From JAHEJE01 sp965216335 (GTDB taxonomy: Bacteria > Pseudomonadota > Alphaproteobacteria > Rhizobiales > Aestuariivirgaceae): DNA of 64,000 bases. The notes below the pieces were generated by a model. The model did no database searches. It was not told the DNA's origin and was given only the letters and a program-made list of their open reading frames with translations. Position 1 is the first letter of the stretch. Every line of letters starts with the position of its first letter. The stretch covers positions 2,480,001 to 2,544,000 of the forward strand of contig OZ244154.1 in the NCBI GenBank assembly GCA_965216335.1, written 5' to 3'. This document shows positions 44,205-52,718 of this stretch, one piece after another. Position numbers and translations under genes: made by a program.

Positions 44205-44299
44205 TCCGGCGGGACACATGGAAGACTCGAACTAAGCACGGTACCGAGGCGGGCCGCCGGGTGGATTGTGCATGAACGACGAAAGACGAGGATTGGTTT

Positions 44300-45601
44300 A
44301 TGGCGATCGAGTATCTCAAGAAGGCTGAAAAAACAGCGGCGACCGGAGAAAATGAAACCCGCGATATCGTGGCACGCATGCTGGCGGAGATCGAAACCGG
44401 CGGTGAGGACGTGGCGCGCGGCTATGGCGAGAAGCTCGACGGCTACACCGGCGACATAATCGTTTCACAGGAAGAGATCGCCGCGGCAGGCGACAAGATT
44501 TCGCAGCGCCTGAAGGACGACATCGCCTTTGCCTATGACCGGGTGCGCAAATTCGCCGAAGCACAAAAGGCCTCGATCAGCGAATTCGAGACCGAGGTCT
44601 CGCCGGGCATGTGGTGCGGCCAGAAGCTGATCCCGATGGACACCGCCGGCTGTTACGTGCCGGGCGGTCGCTATGCCCACGTCGCTTCGGCGATCATGAG
44701 CATCGGCACCGCCAAGGTGGCCGGTGTTGAGAATGTCGTTGCCTGTTCGGCGCCGCACGGCAGCGAAGGCGTCAACCCGGGCATCCTCTACACCATGAAC
44801 TATTGCGGCGCCGATCACATCCTGGCGCTCGGCGGCGTGCAGGGCATTGCCGCCATGGCGTTCGGCCTGTTCACCGGCAACAAGGCCAACATCCTGGTCG
44901 GGCCGGGCAACCGGTTCGTGGCCGAGGCCAAGCGGATGCTGTTCGGACGGGTCGGCATCGACCTGTTTGCCGGACCGACCGAAGTTGCGATCATCGCCGA
45001 CAAGGACGCCGATCCGCTCATGGTGGCGGAAGACCTGGTCGGGCAGGTCGAACACGGGCCGGACTCGCCGGCCTGGCTCATCTCCACCTCCCGGGCGCTG
45101 GCCGAGAACGTCATGGGCCGCATGGATGGGCTGATCGCTGCCCTGCCGGACACGGCGCGCAACGCCGCCACCGCTGCCTGGCGCGACTATGGCGAGGTGG
45201 TGCTGTGCGACACCGATGAGGAGGCCGCCCGGGTCAGTGACGACTATGCGCCGGAGCATCTGGAAATCCATACCGCCAATCTCGACTGGTACGTCGACCG
45301 GCTGAAGAGCTACGGCTCGCTGTTCGTCGGTGAGGAAACCACGGTGGCGTTCGGCGACAAGTGCTCGGGCACCAACCACATCCTGCCGACCAAGGGCGCG
45401 GGGCACTACACCGGCGGTTTGTCGGTGCACAAGTTCATTAAGGTGGTCACCACGCAGCGCATGACGCGCGAGGCCAATCGCGACGTGGCCGCCGTGTGTG
45501 CCCGCATCTCGCGGCTGGAGGGCATGGAAGCCCATGCCCGCACCGGCGATGCCCGGTTGCGCAAATATTTCCCCGATGAGGAGTTCGAGCTGTCGATCTG
45601 A
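44300..45601 (+). CDS. hpsN: HisD-like sulfopropanediol 3-dehydrogenase (HpsN-type)
   Basis: 433 residues of the histidinol dehydrogenase family. GPGNRFVAEAKRML, DLFAGPTEVAIIAD, the zinc-site region GQVEHGPDSPAWL and KGAGHYTGGLSVHKF are present. HisD paralogues next to a TRAP transporter and SuyAB are HpsN, which oxidises (R)-DHPS in two NAD+ steps to (R)-sulfolactate. True HisD would be expected with other his genes; none are here. GAGGA lies about ten bases before the ATG. Certainty is high for family and good for HpsN by context. Confidence 0.85.
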   Translation: MAIEYLKKAEKTAATGENETRDIVARMLAEIETGGEDVARGYGEKLDGYTGDIIVSQEEIAAAGDKISQRLKDDIAFAYDRVRKFAEAQKASISEFETEVSPGMWCGQKLIPMDTAGCYVPGGRYAHVASAIMSIGTAKVAGVENVVACSAPHGSEGVNPGILYTMNYCGADHILALGGVQGIAAMAFGLFTGNKANILVGPGNRFVAEAKRMLFGRVGIDLFAGPTEVAIIADKDADPLMVAEDLVGQVEHGPDSPAWLISTSRALAENVMGRMDGLIAALPDTARNAATAAWRDYGEVVLCDTDEEAARVSDDYAPEHLEIHTANLDWYVDRLKSYGSLFVGEETTVAFGDKCSGTNHILPTKGAGHYTGGLSVHKFIKVVTTQRMTREANRDVAAVCARISRLEGMEAHARTGDARLRKYFPDEEFELSI

Positions 45602-45605
45602 AGCC

Positions 45606-46385
45606 ATGGCGCATGAGTTCGTTCAATCGCTCTTTTCGCTGGAGGGCCGGGTGGCATTGGTCACCGGGGCGTCGTCCGGCATCGGCCGGCATATGGCGCT
45701 CACCCTGGCGCGCTCCGGCGCGAGAGTCATCGGGCTGGCGCGGCGGGCGGACGGTCTGCAGGCGCTGGTCAATGAGATCGCCGGTGAGGGCGGCACCGGC
45801 GAGGCGATCGCCGCGGACCTGATGGCAGAGGATGACTGGGGCCGCCTGGCCGCGGCGGCATCGGAGATATTCGGCAGCGAACCGGATATTCTGATCAATG
45901 CGGCGGGCGTCAACCTGCGGCAACCGGCCGATGAAGTGACGCCTGAAGGCTGGGAGCAGACGCTCAAGCTCAATCTCACGGTACCGTTCTTTCTGGCGCA
46001 GGCGCTGGTGCCGGGTATGCGGGAACGGGGCGCCGGCAACATCATCAACATCGCCTCACTTCAGTCGTTCCGCGCCTTTGCCGGCGGCATAGCCTATGGC
46101 GCTTCCAAGGGCGGGGTGACGCAGTTGACGCGGGCCATGGCACAAGCCTGGTCGCGCGACGGCATCACCGCCAATGCCATTGCGCCGGGGTTCTTTCCGT
46201 CCGAACTGACCGCGCCCGTGTTCGGCGACAACGCTCTTTCGGCGCAGCATGCAGCGGCAACGGCGATCGGGCGCAACGGCGAGATGGCCGATCTCGACGG
46301 CATCACCGTGTTCCTGGCCTCGCGGGCCTCGAGCTACATCACCGGTCAGGTGATCGGTGTTGAAGGGGGCTACCTGGCGACATGA
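45606..46385 (+). CDS. SDR family dehydrogenase in the sulfonate operon
   Basis: 259-residue classical SDR. TGASSGIG at about 22-29, the NAAG motif, catalytic Ser in NIASLQSF and YGASKGG, and the PGFF(P) segment are all seen. It starts four bases after hpsN, and its stop overlaps the following alcohol dehydrogenase start (ATGA). By context it may act as a DHPS 2-dehydrogenase, interconverting DHPS enantiomers, but the family gives no substrate. It is cytoplasmic and NAD(P)-dependent. Confidence 0.87.
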   Translation: MAHEFVQSLFSLEGRVALVTGASSGIGRHMALTLARSGARVIGLARRADGLQALVNEIAGEGGTGEAIAADLMAEDDWGRLAAAASEIFGSEPDILINAAGVNLRQPADEVTPEGWEQTLKLNLTVPFFLAQALVPGMRERGAGNIINIASLQSFRAFAGGIAYGASKGGVTQLTRAMAQAWSRDGITANAIAPGFFPSELTAPVFGDNALSAQHAAATAIGRNGEMADLDGITVFLASRASSYITGQVIGVEGGYLAT

Positions 46386-47383
46386 AAGCGCTGGTCTATA
46401 GCGGCCCGCACGCCATGGACTGGCGTGATGCGGAGGACCCTCAGCCGGGTGACGGCGAGGCGCTGATGGCCGTCGAAGCGGTGGGCATCTGTGGGTCGGA
46501 CATGCACGCCTGGCATGGCCACGACGAGCGCCGGCCGGCGCCGCTGATCCTCGGGCATGAGGCGACGGCCATGGTCAAGACAGGGGTGCTGGCGGACAAG
46601 CGGGTGACTGTCAATCCGGTGGTGACCTGCATGACGTGCGGCTATTGCACGTCGGGGCGAACCAACCTGTGTCCGTCACGGCAGATCATCTCCATGCCGC
46701 CGCGCGAAGGCGCGTTTGCTGAATTGCTGGCGATGCCGGAGCGCAACCTCATCGAAGTGCCGGACGGGGTGGATGCGCGCAAGGCGGCGCTGGCGGAGCC
46801 GATGGCCTGTTCGTGGCATGCGGTACGGCTGGCTGCCGGGGCGTTGCAGTCGCCGCTGGCAGAGGCGCGCGCGGTGGTGCTGGGCGGCGGCGCCATCGGG
46901 CTTGGTGCTGCTCTGGCGCTGCAGGTGTTCGGTTGCGAAGATATCTGGATTGCCGAGACAAATGTGTTGCGGCACGCGGCGCTCAGGACGGCCGGACCGT
47001 TCAAGGTCTATGATCCGCTGAGCGGGGCAGGGCCGGCGGCCGGTTCGGCGGAAGTGATCGTCGATGCCTTTGGCGGCGAGGCGACACGGGCTGCCGCCTC
47101 GGCGCTGGCCAGGCCGGGCGGGGTGATTGTGCATATCGGGCTGGCCGGCGGGGCGGCGGGGCTGGATGTGCGCCGGATGACCTTGCAGGAGATCACCTTC
47201 ATCGGCACCTACACCTACACCATGCAGGATTTTCGCGACACGGCCGAGGCGATCTTCGAAGGCCGCCTTGGTGAACTGAACTGGTTTGAAGAACGTGCCC
47301 TCAAGGACGGTGCTGCCGCCTTTGATGACATCAGCGCGGGCCGGGTCGCCGCGCCCAAGATCATATTGAACCCCCAAGGATAA
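46382..47383 (+). CDS. Zinc-dependent alcohol dehydrogenase in the sulfonate operon
   Basis: 333-residue MDR enzyme. The catalytic zinc region is ICGSDMHAWHG plus GHEAT; the structural zinc is bound by CMTCGYCTSGRTNLC; AVVLGGGAIGLGAALAL binds NAD(H). Its ATG overlaps the preceding SDR stop. With the SDR it probably oxidises or racemises a hydroxysulfonate at C2, or handles an intermediate such as dihydroxyacetone sulfonate. The next gene, suyA, starts 13 bases downstream. The exact role is not readable from sequence. Confidence 0.87.
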   Translation: MKALVYSGPHAMDWRDAEDPQPGDGEALMAVEAVGICGSDMHAWHGHDERRPAPLILGHEATAMVKTGVLADKRVTVNPVVTCMTCGYCTSGRTNLCPSRQIISMPPREGAFAELLAMPERNLIEVPDGVDARKAALAEPMACSWHAVRLAAGALQSPLAEARAVVLGGGAIGLGAALALQVFGCEDIWIAETNVLRHAALRTAGPFKVYDPLSGAGPAAGSAEVIVDAFGGEATRAAASALARPGGVIVHIGLAGGAAGLDVRRMTLQEITFIGTYTYTMQDFRDTAEAIFEGRLGELNWFEERALKDGAAAFDDISAGRVAAPKIILNPQG

Positions 47384-47396
47384 AGGAGCAGACAAA

Positions 47397-47684
47397 GTGA
47401 GTATTCCGCAATTGCTTGTCCATGACAAAAAGGACAACGTCGGCGTGGTGGTCGTTGAAGACCTGACCGCCGGCACGGAGATGCTGTGTGTGGTGACCGA
47501 AGACAATTCGGACTTCAGGCTGACGGCCAAGGCCGATGTACCGATCGGCCACAAGGTGGCGCTTGCCGACTTGTCGGACGGCGACACGATCATCAAGTAC
47601 GGCGAGGACATCGGCAAGATGGTCGCCGGCGTTGAGAAGGGCGGGCACGTCCACACCCACAACCTGAAGACCAAACGCTGGTAG
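47397..47684 (+). CDS. suyA: (R)-sulfolactate sulfo-lyase small subunit
   Basis: 95 residues of the UxaA N-terminal SAF-like fold: LLVHDKKDNVGVVVVEDL, then IGHKVALADLSDGDTIIKYGEDIG and the conserved GGHVHTHN near the C-terminus. GTG start at 47397 with AAGGAG eight bases upstream. In UxaA altronate dehydratase this domain is often fused to the large one; the separate small subunit followed by a ~390-residue large subunit is the SuyAB layout. Together they cleave (R)-3-sulfolactate to pyruvate and sulfite. Confidence 0.85.
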   Translation: MSIPQLLVHDKKDNVGVVVVEDLTAGTEMLCVVTEDNSDFRLTAKADVPIGHKVALADLSDGDTIIKYGEDIGKMVAGVEKGGHVHTHNLKTKRW

Positions 47685-47696
47685 GAGGCTGAACCC

Positions 47697-48872
47697 ATGG
47701 CAAACGGCAATCAGAAAATCATGGCCTACCGGCGCGAGAACGGCCGGGTCGGCGTGCGCAACCACGTCATCATCCTGCCAGTGGACGACATCTCCAACGC
47801 CGCCTGCGAGGCGGTTGGCAACAACATCAAGGGCACGATGGCGCTGCCGCACGCCTATGGCCGGCTGCAGTTTGGCGAAGACCTGGATCTGCATTTCCGC
47901 ACGATGATCGGCACCGGCGCCAACCCGAACGTAGCCGCCTGCATCGTCATCGGCATCGAGCCGGAATGGACCAAGCAGATCGTCGACGGCATCGCCGAGA
48001 CAGGCAAGCCTGTAGCCGGTTTCTCGATCGAGCAGAACGGCGACCTCAACACCATCTGCATGGCCTCGCGCAAGGCCAAGGAGTTCGTGCACTGGGCAAC
48101 CGAGCTGCAGCGCGAGGAATGCGACCTGTCGGAGCTGTGGGTTTCCACCAAGTGCGGCGAGAGCGACACCACCACCGGCCTGTCGTCCTGTCCGACCGTC
48201 GGCAACATGTACGACAAGCTGCTGCCGACCGGCCTGTATGGCTGTTTCGGCGAGACCTCGGAAATCACCGGTGCCGAACACCTGTGCAAGGCGCGCGCGG
48301 CGACGCCGGAAGCGGGTGAGAAGTTCATGAAGATCTTCCAGGCCTATCAGGACGAAGTCATCGAGCCGTTCAAGACATCGGACCTGTCCGACAGCCAGCC
48401 GACCAAGGGCAACATCCTCGGCGGCCTGACGACGATTGAGGAAAAGGCGCTCGGCAATCTGGAAAAGATCGGCCGTACCTCGACCTACATTGATGCGCTC
48501 GGCCCGGCAGAAGCGCCGGCCAAGGGAGCGGGGCTGTACTTCATGGACACCTCCTCAGCGGCGGCTGAATGCGTGACGCTGATGGGCGCGGCGGGCTATG
48601 TGGTGCACACCTTTCCGACCGGTCAGGGCAATGTGGTCGGCAACCCGATCGTGCCGGTGATCAAGATTACCGGCAACCCGCGCACGGTGCGCACGATGGG
48701 AGAGCATGTCGATGTCGACGTCTCGGGCGTCCTGCGCCGCGACATGACCATCGACGAGGCCGGCGATGCGCTGATCGAGATGATCCGCCGCACCGCCAAC
48801 GGCCGCAACACCGCCGCCGAGGCACTCGGTCACCGCGAGTTCGTGATGACCAAGCTGTACCGCTCGGCCTAG
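47697..48872 (+). CDS. suyB: (R)-sulfolactate sulfo-lyase large subunit
   Basis: 391 residues of the UxaA/galactarate dehydratase C-terminal family. It begins with MAYRRENGRVGVRNHVIILP and has GTGANPNVAACIVIGIEPEW, TKCGESDTTTGLSSCPTVGN and YVVHTFPTGQGNVVGNPIVPVIKITGN-type motifs with conserved metal-binding Cys. AGGAGG lies eight bases before the ATG. It is paired with suyA after 12 bases. It is the final step of the cluster, yielding pyruvate for growth and sulfite, which must be exported or oxidised by proteins not in this window. Confidence 0.86.
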   Translation: MANGNQKIMAYRRENGRVGVRNHVIILPVDDISNAACEAVGNNIKGTMALPHAYGRLQFGEDLDLHFRTMIGTGANPNVAACIVIGIEPEWTKQIVDGIAETGKPVAGFSIEQNGDLNTICMASRKAKEFVHWATELQREECDLSELWVSTKCGESDTTTGLSSCPTVGNMYDKLLPTGLYGCFGETSEITGAEHLCKARAATPEAGEKFMKIFQAYQDEVIEPFKTSDLSDSQPTKGNILGGLTTIEEKALGNLEKIGRTSTYIDALGPAEAPAKGAGLYFMDTSSAAAECVTLMGAAGYVVHTFPTGQGNVVGNPIVPVIKITGNPRTVRTMGEHVDVDVSGVLRRDMTIDEAGDALIEMIRRTANGRNTAAEALGHREFVMTKLYRSA

Positions 48873-48984
48873 GTTGATCTGTGGCAACAGACAAACCGGA
48901 CGGTCGCCCTGGCCGCCCGGTTCAGTCATGCGCCAAGGACCATCATGAAATCCGCATCAATGGCCTCGTGCCAAGGGGCTTTGA

Positions 48985-49067
48985 AATTGACGCAATTGGA
49001 GCGGAAAACCGTTGTCATTTCAACGCTCTACTCCAGTCAGAAAAATCGAAGGCCGACACCGCGGGTG
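48985..49067 (-). repeat. Family D related terminator-like sequence after the BcsS-like gene
   Basis: The plus strand reads CCGTTGTCATTTCAAC, then CAGTCAGAAAAATCG and CCGACACCGCGGGTGTC, matching the body of each 96 bp unit at 5804-6180. On the minus strand it gives the hairpin GACACC-CGC-GGTGTC followed by GGCCTTCGATTTTTCTG, a plausible terminator for the gene ending at 49068. Confidence 0.6.
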
Positions 49068-49853
49068 TCAGAACAGAAAGCCGGCATTCAGCCCGGCATA
49101 GGGGTCGATGTTTTCATCGCGCAGATCGAAGCGGGCGCCGGCTTCACCGCCCAGGAAGATGCGGCCCAGGCTGCCCAGATTGATCTCATAGCCGTTGAAG
49201 AACACCCCGACACGGGCATGTTCGTAGCCATCGCCGCCTGAATAGACGAGTTCCGGACCTGCCTTCCAGCCGCCGGCCGTCGTCATGTAGGGACGCAGCT
49301 GCGTCCAATACTGATCGAAGCCGGTCAGATAGTTGGCATAGGCCATGGCGCCGAAACCGTCCTGCAGTTTGACCTCTCCATCAAAGGTCGCGGAAAATCC
49401 AACCCGCGCATCTTCCAGGTCCGACCCGGGATCGTTCGGCGTCAGTTCATGATCGCGCCATGCCGCGCCGCCATAGATCCCGATGCGCACATGATCGGCG
49501 GCAAACTGCCAGCCGGCCTCGGCGTCCAGACTGGTACCGAATGCTTCGATCTTGCGGTCGGGCGCGTTCGGCAGGTCGGTTTGGTAGGTGAATTGAAACC
49601 CCTTGGCCCAGGCGCGGACCTGCGGGCCGGTTTCGGATAGACCGTTGAACGGCGCATATATGACGCCCTGATACGCGTAAAAGCTGTCCGGACCGCCGCC
49701 GGCCCCGGTTATCGCGTAGCCTTGTCCGGCTTGCGCGGGCCCCCATACAAGCCCTGCAGCGACCGCCAGTCCTGCGTTAAGCGCCAGGACCCGCATCAAG
49801 CACTGCCATAGTCCAGTGGATGTAGTTGTGCCGATCTTTTGCCTCTTGTTCAT
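49068..49853 (-). CDS. Outer-membrane beta-barrel protein, BcsS-like
   Basis: 261 residues. A signal peptide ends near residue 43 (GPAQA). The mature part is made of alternating aromatic and polar strands (DSFYAYQGVIYAPFNG, QVRAWAKGFQFTYQ, HVRIGIYGGAAWRDHE) and ends in GLNAGFLF with a C-terminal Phe, typical of outer-membrane barrels. The pattern resembles the alphaproteobacterial cellulose biosynthesis BcsS family, though no other cellulose genes are in the window. The ATG at 49853 follows CGGGGCGG. It is divergent from the hypothetical gene at 50079. A role in export or the cell surface is possible; the family call is moderate. Confidence 0.68.
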   Translation of the reverse strand: MNKRQKIGTTTSTGLWQCLMRVLALNAGLAVAAGLVWGPAQAGQGYAITGAGGGPDSFYAYQGVIYAPFNGLSETGPQVRAWAKGFQFTYQTDLPNAPDRKIEAFGTSLDAEAGWQFAADHVRIGIYGGAAWRDHELTPNDPGSDLEDARVGFSATFDGEVKLQDGFGAMAYANYLTGFDQYWTQLRPYMTTAGGWKAGPELVYSGGDGYEHARVGVFFNGYEINLGSLGRIFLGGEAGARFDLRDENIDPYAGLNAGFLF

Positions 49854-50078
49854 GCCGCCCCGGCCATTTCTGGCTCTGTTATCTTTGCCCCATCGGTAAG
49901 GTTAAGGTGACTGTAAGCAACTGTCCAGTCATATGACGGCCGAAATCTTGGAGAAATCAAAAAACGGCACCGTGCGAAGAGCCTGGCATCATCCATGCAT
50001 GTTTGCGGCCGAGCAGACGGATGAACCGGGTTTCGCCCGGATATCGCATCCGTAGTGGTTCATGATGGGACAACATCC

Positions 50079-50630
50079 GTGCCGGACAGCACACCACACG
50101 CCAGAAATGACACCGCCGCAGCACTGGAGGCGGCCCTGCAGCGGGCGCGAACGGCCGAGGCCGCCCGGTTCGATGCCGTGCGTGACATCCGTGATGCCAA
50201 GACGCTGCGTCTGTTCGCGCTCAAGGCCGATATGGCGCCGCTCGTTGATGCCCATCCGCTGGCCAAACAGCACATAGACCTTCGCCTGCATATGGATGAA
50301 CCGCCAAGATTGTGGATCGATCTGACCAGTTACGTGATCATGGCGCCCGACCCGCGGACCTACCGTCTGGTCGAAGACACAAAGTCCGGCAGCGATATCC
50401 TTGCCGAGACCTCCGACCGGGATGAATTCGTCCGCAGCCTCACCGATTTCATCGCCCACCGCATCGTCCTGCGCGAAAAGGCCATGAGTGATGGCGCCGG
50501 ACGCCACGCGCCCCCAGATGACAGCGGCTACTCCACTGCGGCCCTCATCCTGGCCTGGCTGGCCGGCTTCACGCTCGGCGCCCTGGCATTGCTCGTCGTG
50601 GGGGTCGTGATGGCAGGACCGCCCGGTTGA
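50079..50630 (+). CDS. Hypothetical protein with C-terminal membrane helix
   Basis: 183 residues from the GTG at 50079, which has GGGA eight bases upstream; a GTG at 50055 would add eight residues. An Ala/Arg-rich helical N-terminal region (AALEAALQRARTAEAARFDAVRD) is followed by a mixed domain (LWIDLTSYVIMAPDPRTYRLVEDTK), and the chain ends in one hydrophobic helix (AALILAWLAGFTLGALALLVVGVV). It looks like a tail-anchored cytoplasmic protein of unknown function. It precedes the ceramide operon by 188 bases on the same strand, but the gap argues for a separate unit. Confidence 0.65.
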   Translation: MPDSTPHARNDTAAALEAALQRARTAEAARFDAVRDIRDAKTLRLFALKADMAPLVDAHPLAKQHIDLRLHMDEPPRLWIDLTSYVIMAPDPRTYRLVEDTKSGSDILAETSDRDEFVRSLTDFIAHRIVLREKAMSDGAGRHAPPDDSGYSTAALILAWLAGFTLGALALLVVGVVMAGPPG

Positions 50631-50645
50631 GCAACATACGGCGCA

Positions 50646-50677
50646 TTGACAGGAATATTGGAGGCTCGCGTTACAAA
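50646..50677 (+). promoter_or_regulatory. Candidate promoter of the ceramide operon
   Basis: TTGACA at 50646-50651, a 19-base spacer and TTACAA near 50671. The -35 is perfect; the -10 is poor and the spacing long. It lies about 170 bases before the first ceramide gene. Confidence 0.3.
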
Positions 50678-50818
50678 GCGAAACATTGTTTGATTTTGTG
50701 CATTGCCGCATCGCTGGTATTTGTGCCGGGATAAATGTGGGGGTCGTGCGACCTGGGCGAAGGTTGCAGGGCATGCCGGGCGGCAACGGCAGCGGACTAG
50801 AGGCTTCAAACGCACCAC

Positions 50819-52675
50819 ATGATCCGTTTCGACCCGAATATTCTGGGGGACACCATTTTGCGAGTTGAGCCATCTGCGGGATTTGCCGCAGCAAGAACAC
50901 GAACTGACGACGGCAGTCATCTTCTAGCCCACATCAATACCGGCCTGCAGCAGCGCCTCGGCACGTTCGATACGCTGACCGACGGGCTGGACTATGCCGC
51001 GCAAGGGATCACCGGGTTCAACTTCTACTCGCCACGCGGTGCTCTGGACGATGTCTTGAGCTATCGCGAGCTGCGCCGCCGCGCCCGGCTGACCGCCGCA
51101 CGGCTGATCAATTCGGGCCTCAAGCGCGGTGACCGCGTCGCCGTGGTGGCGGAAACCGGCGCCCGGTTCATGGAGGTGTTCTTCGGCTGCCAGTATGCCG
51201 GCCTCCTGCCCTGTCCGATGCCCTACACGATGTACATCGGCGGGCGCGAGGCCTACGTCGAACGCATCGCCGGCATGCTCACCAGCGCCAGAGCCTGTGC
51301 AGTGATTTCAACCGAGGACTTGCTGGGCCATATCACCGAGGCCGCGGCGATGGCCGGCATCGACACGGTCATGACCCACGACACGCTTCAGGCCGTCGAC
51401 GAAGCCGGTGCCGAGCTTGAAGCCTTCACCGCCGATGAGCCCGCCTATATCCAGTATTCATCCGGCTCCACCTCGCACCCAAAGGGTGTGTTGATCAGCC
51501 AGAAGGCGATCACCACCAACTGCCGCGACATCCTCCAACACGGTCTGAAGGTGCGCCCGGACGATCGCGCCTTCTCCTGGCTGCCGCTTTACCACGACAT
51601 GGGACTGGTCGGCTTCTGCCTGTCGCCGATGATGGGTCAGGTGACGGTCGACTACCTTGCCACACCGTCCTTTGCCCGTCGCCCGGTGCTGTGGCTGAAG
51701 CTGATGTCGGACAACGGCTGCACGGTCGCCTATGCGCCGTCTTTCGGCTACGACCTGGCCGGCCGGCGCGTCAATGGCGGTGCTGCCGAGCTGGACCTGA
51801 GCAAATGGCGGATCGCCGGTATTGGTGGCGACATGGTGCGCCCCGACGTGCTGAACCTGTTTGCCGAAAACCTGGCGGTCGCCGGATTCGATCCCAAGGC
51901 ATTCCTGCCGAGCTATGGCATGGCGGAATCGACCCTGGCGATCACATTCGTGGATGCCGACGCACATTTCGAGGTCGACCTGATCGACAAGGCCGAAGTC
52001 AAGCTGAACAGTCGCGCCGTGCCGGTCGACCCGGCGTCTGCCGCCGCCGAAGACGCACGCGCCTTCGTGCTGTGCGGCCGGCCCTTGCCCGGTCACGTTC
52101 TGAAGGTTGTCGACGATACCGGTAGAGAATTGTCCGACCGGGCCATCGGCCGCGTGCTGGTCAAGAGCGACAGCCTGATGAGTTGTTACTACGAGAATCC
52201 GGAAGCCACCGCAGCGGTGCTGCTGGAGGACGGGTTTCTCGACACCGGCGACATGGGTTACATGCTCGACGGACAGGTCGTGATCACCGGCCGCAAGAAG
52301 GATCTGATCCTGCACAACGGCCGCAACATCTGGCCGCAGGACATTGAGTGGGCGGTCGAACAGCTCGAGCAGGTGCGCGATGGCGATGTCGCCGCCTTTG
52401 CCGGCGACAACGACGACGGAACCGACAGCGTGGTGGTCCTGGTGCAGTGCCGCTCCAAGGACGATGCCGCCATTGCCGAATTGCGCCGCCTGGTGACGGC
52501 CACGGTGAACCGCACCAGCGGGGTGGAATGCCATGTCGTCATGGTGCCGCCCAAGAGTCTGCCGTTCACTTCGTCGGGCAAGCTGTCGCGGGCCGGCGCC
52601 AAGCAGCGCTACCTGACCGGCGAGATCGCCGAAATCACCAACGCGGACGCACCGAGGCTGGCCGCCGCCGGTTGA
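50819..52675 (+). CDS. AMP-dependent acyl-ACP/fatty acyl-AMP synthetase of the ceramide operon
   Basis: 618 residues of the adenylate-forming superfamily. The AMP-binding P-loop YSSGSTSHPKG is at residues 213-223; SWLPLYHDMGLVGF, SYGMAESTLAI, DTGDMGYMLDG and GRKKDLILHNGRNIWPQDIE follow. These resemble fatty acyl-AMP ligases, matching the acyl-ACP synthetase (AasR, ccna_01223) of the Caulobacter ceramide set. It likely loads a fatty acid onto the small ACP encoded two genes downstream. The start is uncertain: the ATG at 50819 has a weak ribosome site, and a TTG about 14 codons in has GGGGGA upstream. The gap to the next gene is 43 bases. Confidence 0.83.
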   Translation: MIRFDPNILGDTILRVEPSAGFAAARTRTDDGSHLLAHINTGLQQRLGTFDTLTDGLDYAAQGITGFNFYSPRGALDDVLSYRELRRRARLTAARLINSGLKRGDRVAVVAETGARFMEVFFGCQYAGLLPCPMPYTMYIGGREAYVERIAGMLTSARACAVISTEDLLGHITEAAAMAGIDTVMTHDTLQAVDEAGAELEAFTADEPAYIQYSSGSTSHPKGVLISQKAITTNCRDILQHGLKVRPDDRAFSWLPLYHDMGLVGFCLSPMMGQVTVDYLATPSFARRPVLWLKLMSDNGCTVAYAPSFGYDLAGRRVNGGAAELDLSKWRIAGIGGDMVRPDVLNLFAENLAVAGFDPKAFLPSYGMAESTLAITFVDADAHFEVDLIDKAEVKLNSRAVPVDPASAAAEDARAFVLCGRPLPGHVLKVVDDTGRELSDRAIGRVLVKSDSLMSCYYENPEATAAVLLEDGFLDTGDMGYMLDGQVVITGRKKDLILHNGRNIWPQDIEWAVEQLEQVRDGDVAAFAGDNDDGTDSVVVLVQCRSKDDAAIAELRRLVTATVNRTSGVECHVVMVPPKSLPFTSSGKLSRAGAKQRYLTGEIAEITNADAPRLAAAG

Positions 52676-52718
52676 CGCCCCGGCGGTTCGTTTCGGCTGG
52701 CTGGATAGCTTTCGGAAC

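Noticed and set aside
44300..45601. Histidinol dehydrogenase of histidine biosynthesis.
   Set aside because: Located in a TRAP/SuyAB cluster with no other his genes; the HpsN role fits better.
47397..48872. Altronate dehydratase (UxaA).
   Set aside because: The split small/large gene layout and neighbouring hpsN and TRAP genes favour SuyAB; no uronate pathway genes are nearby.
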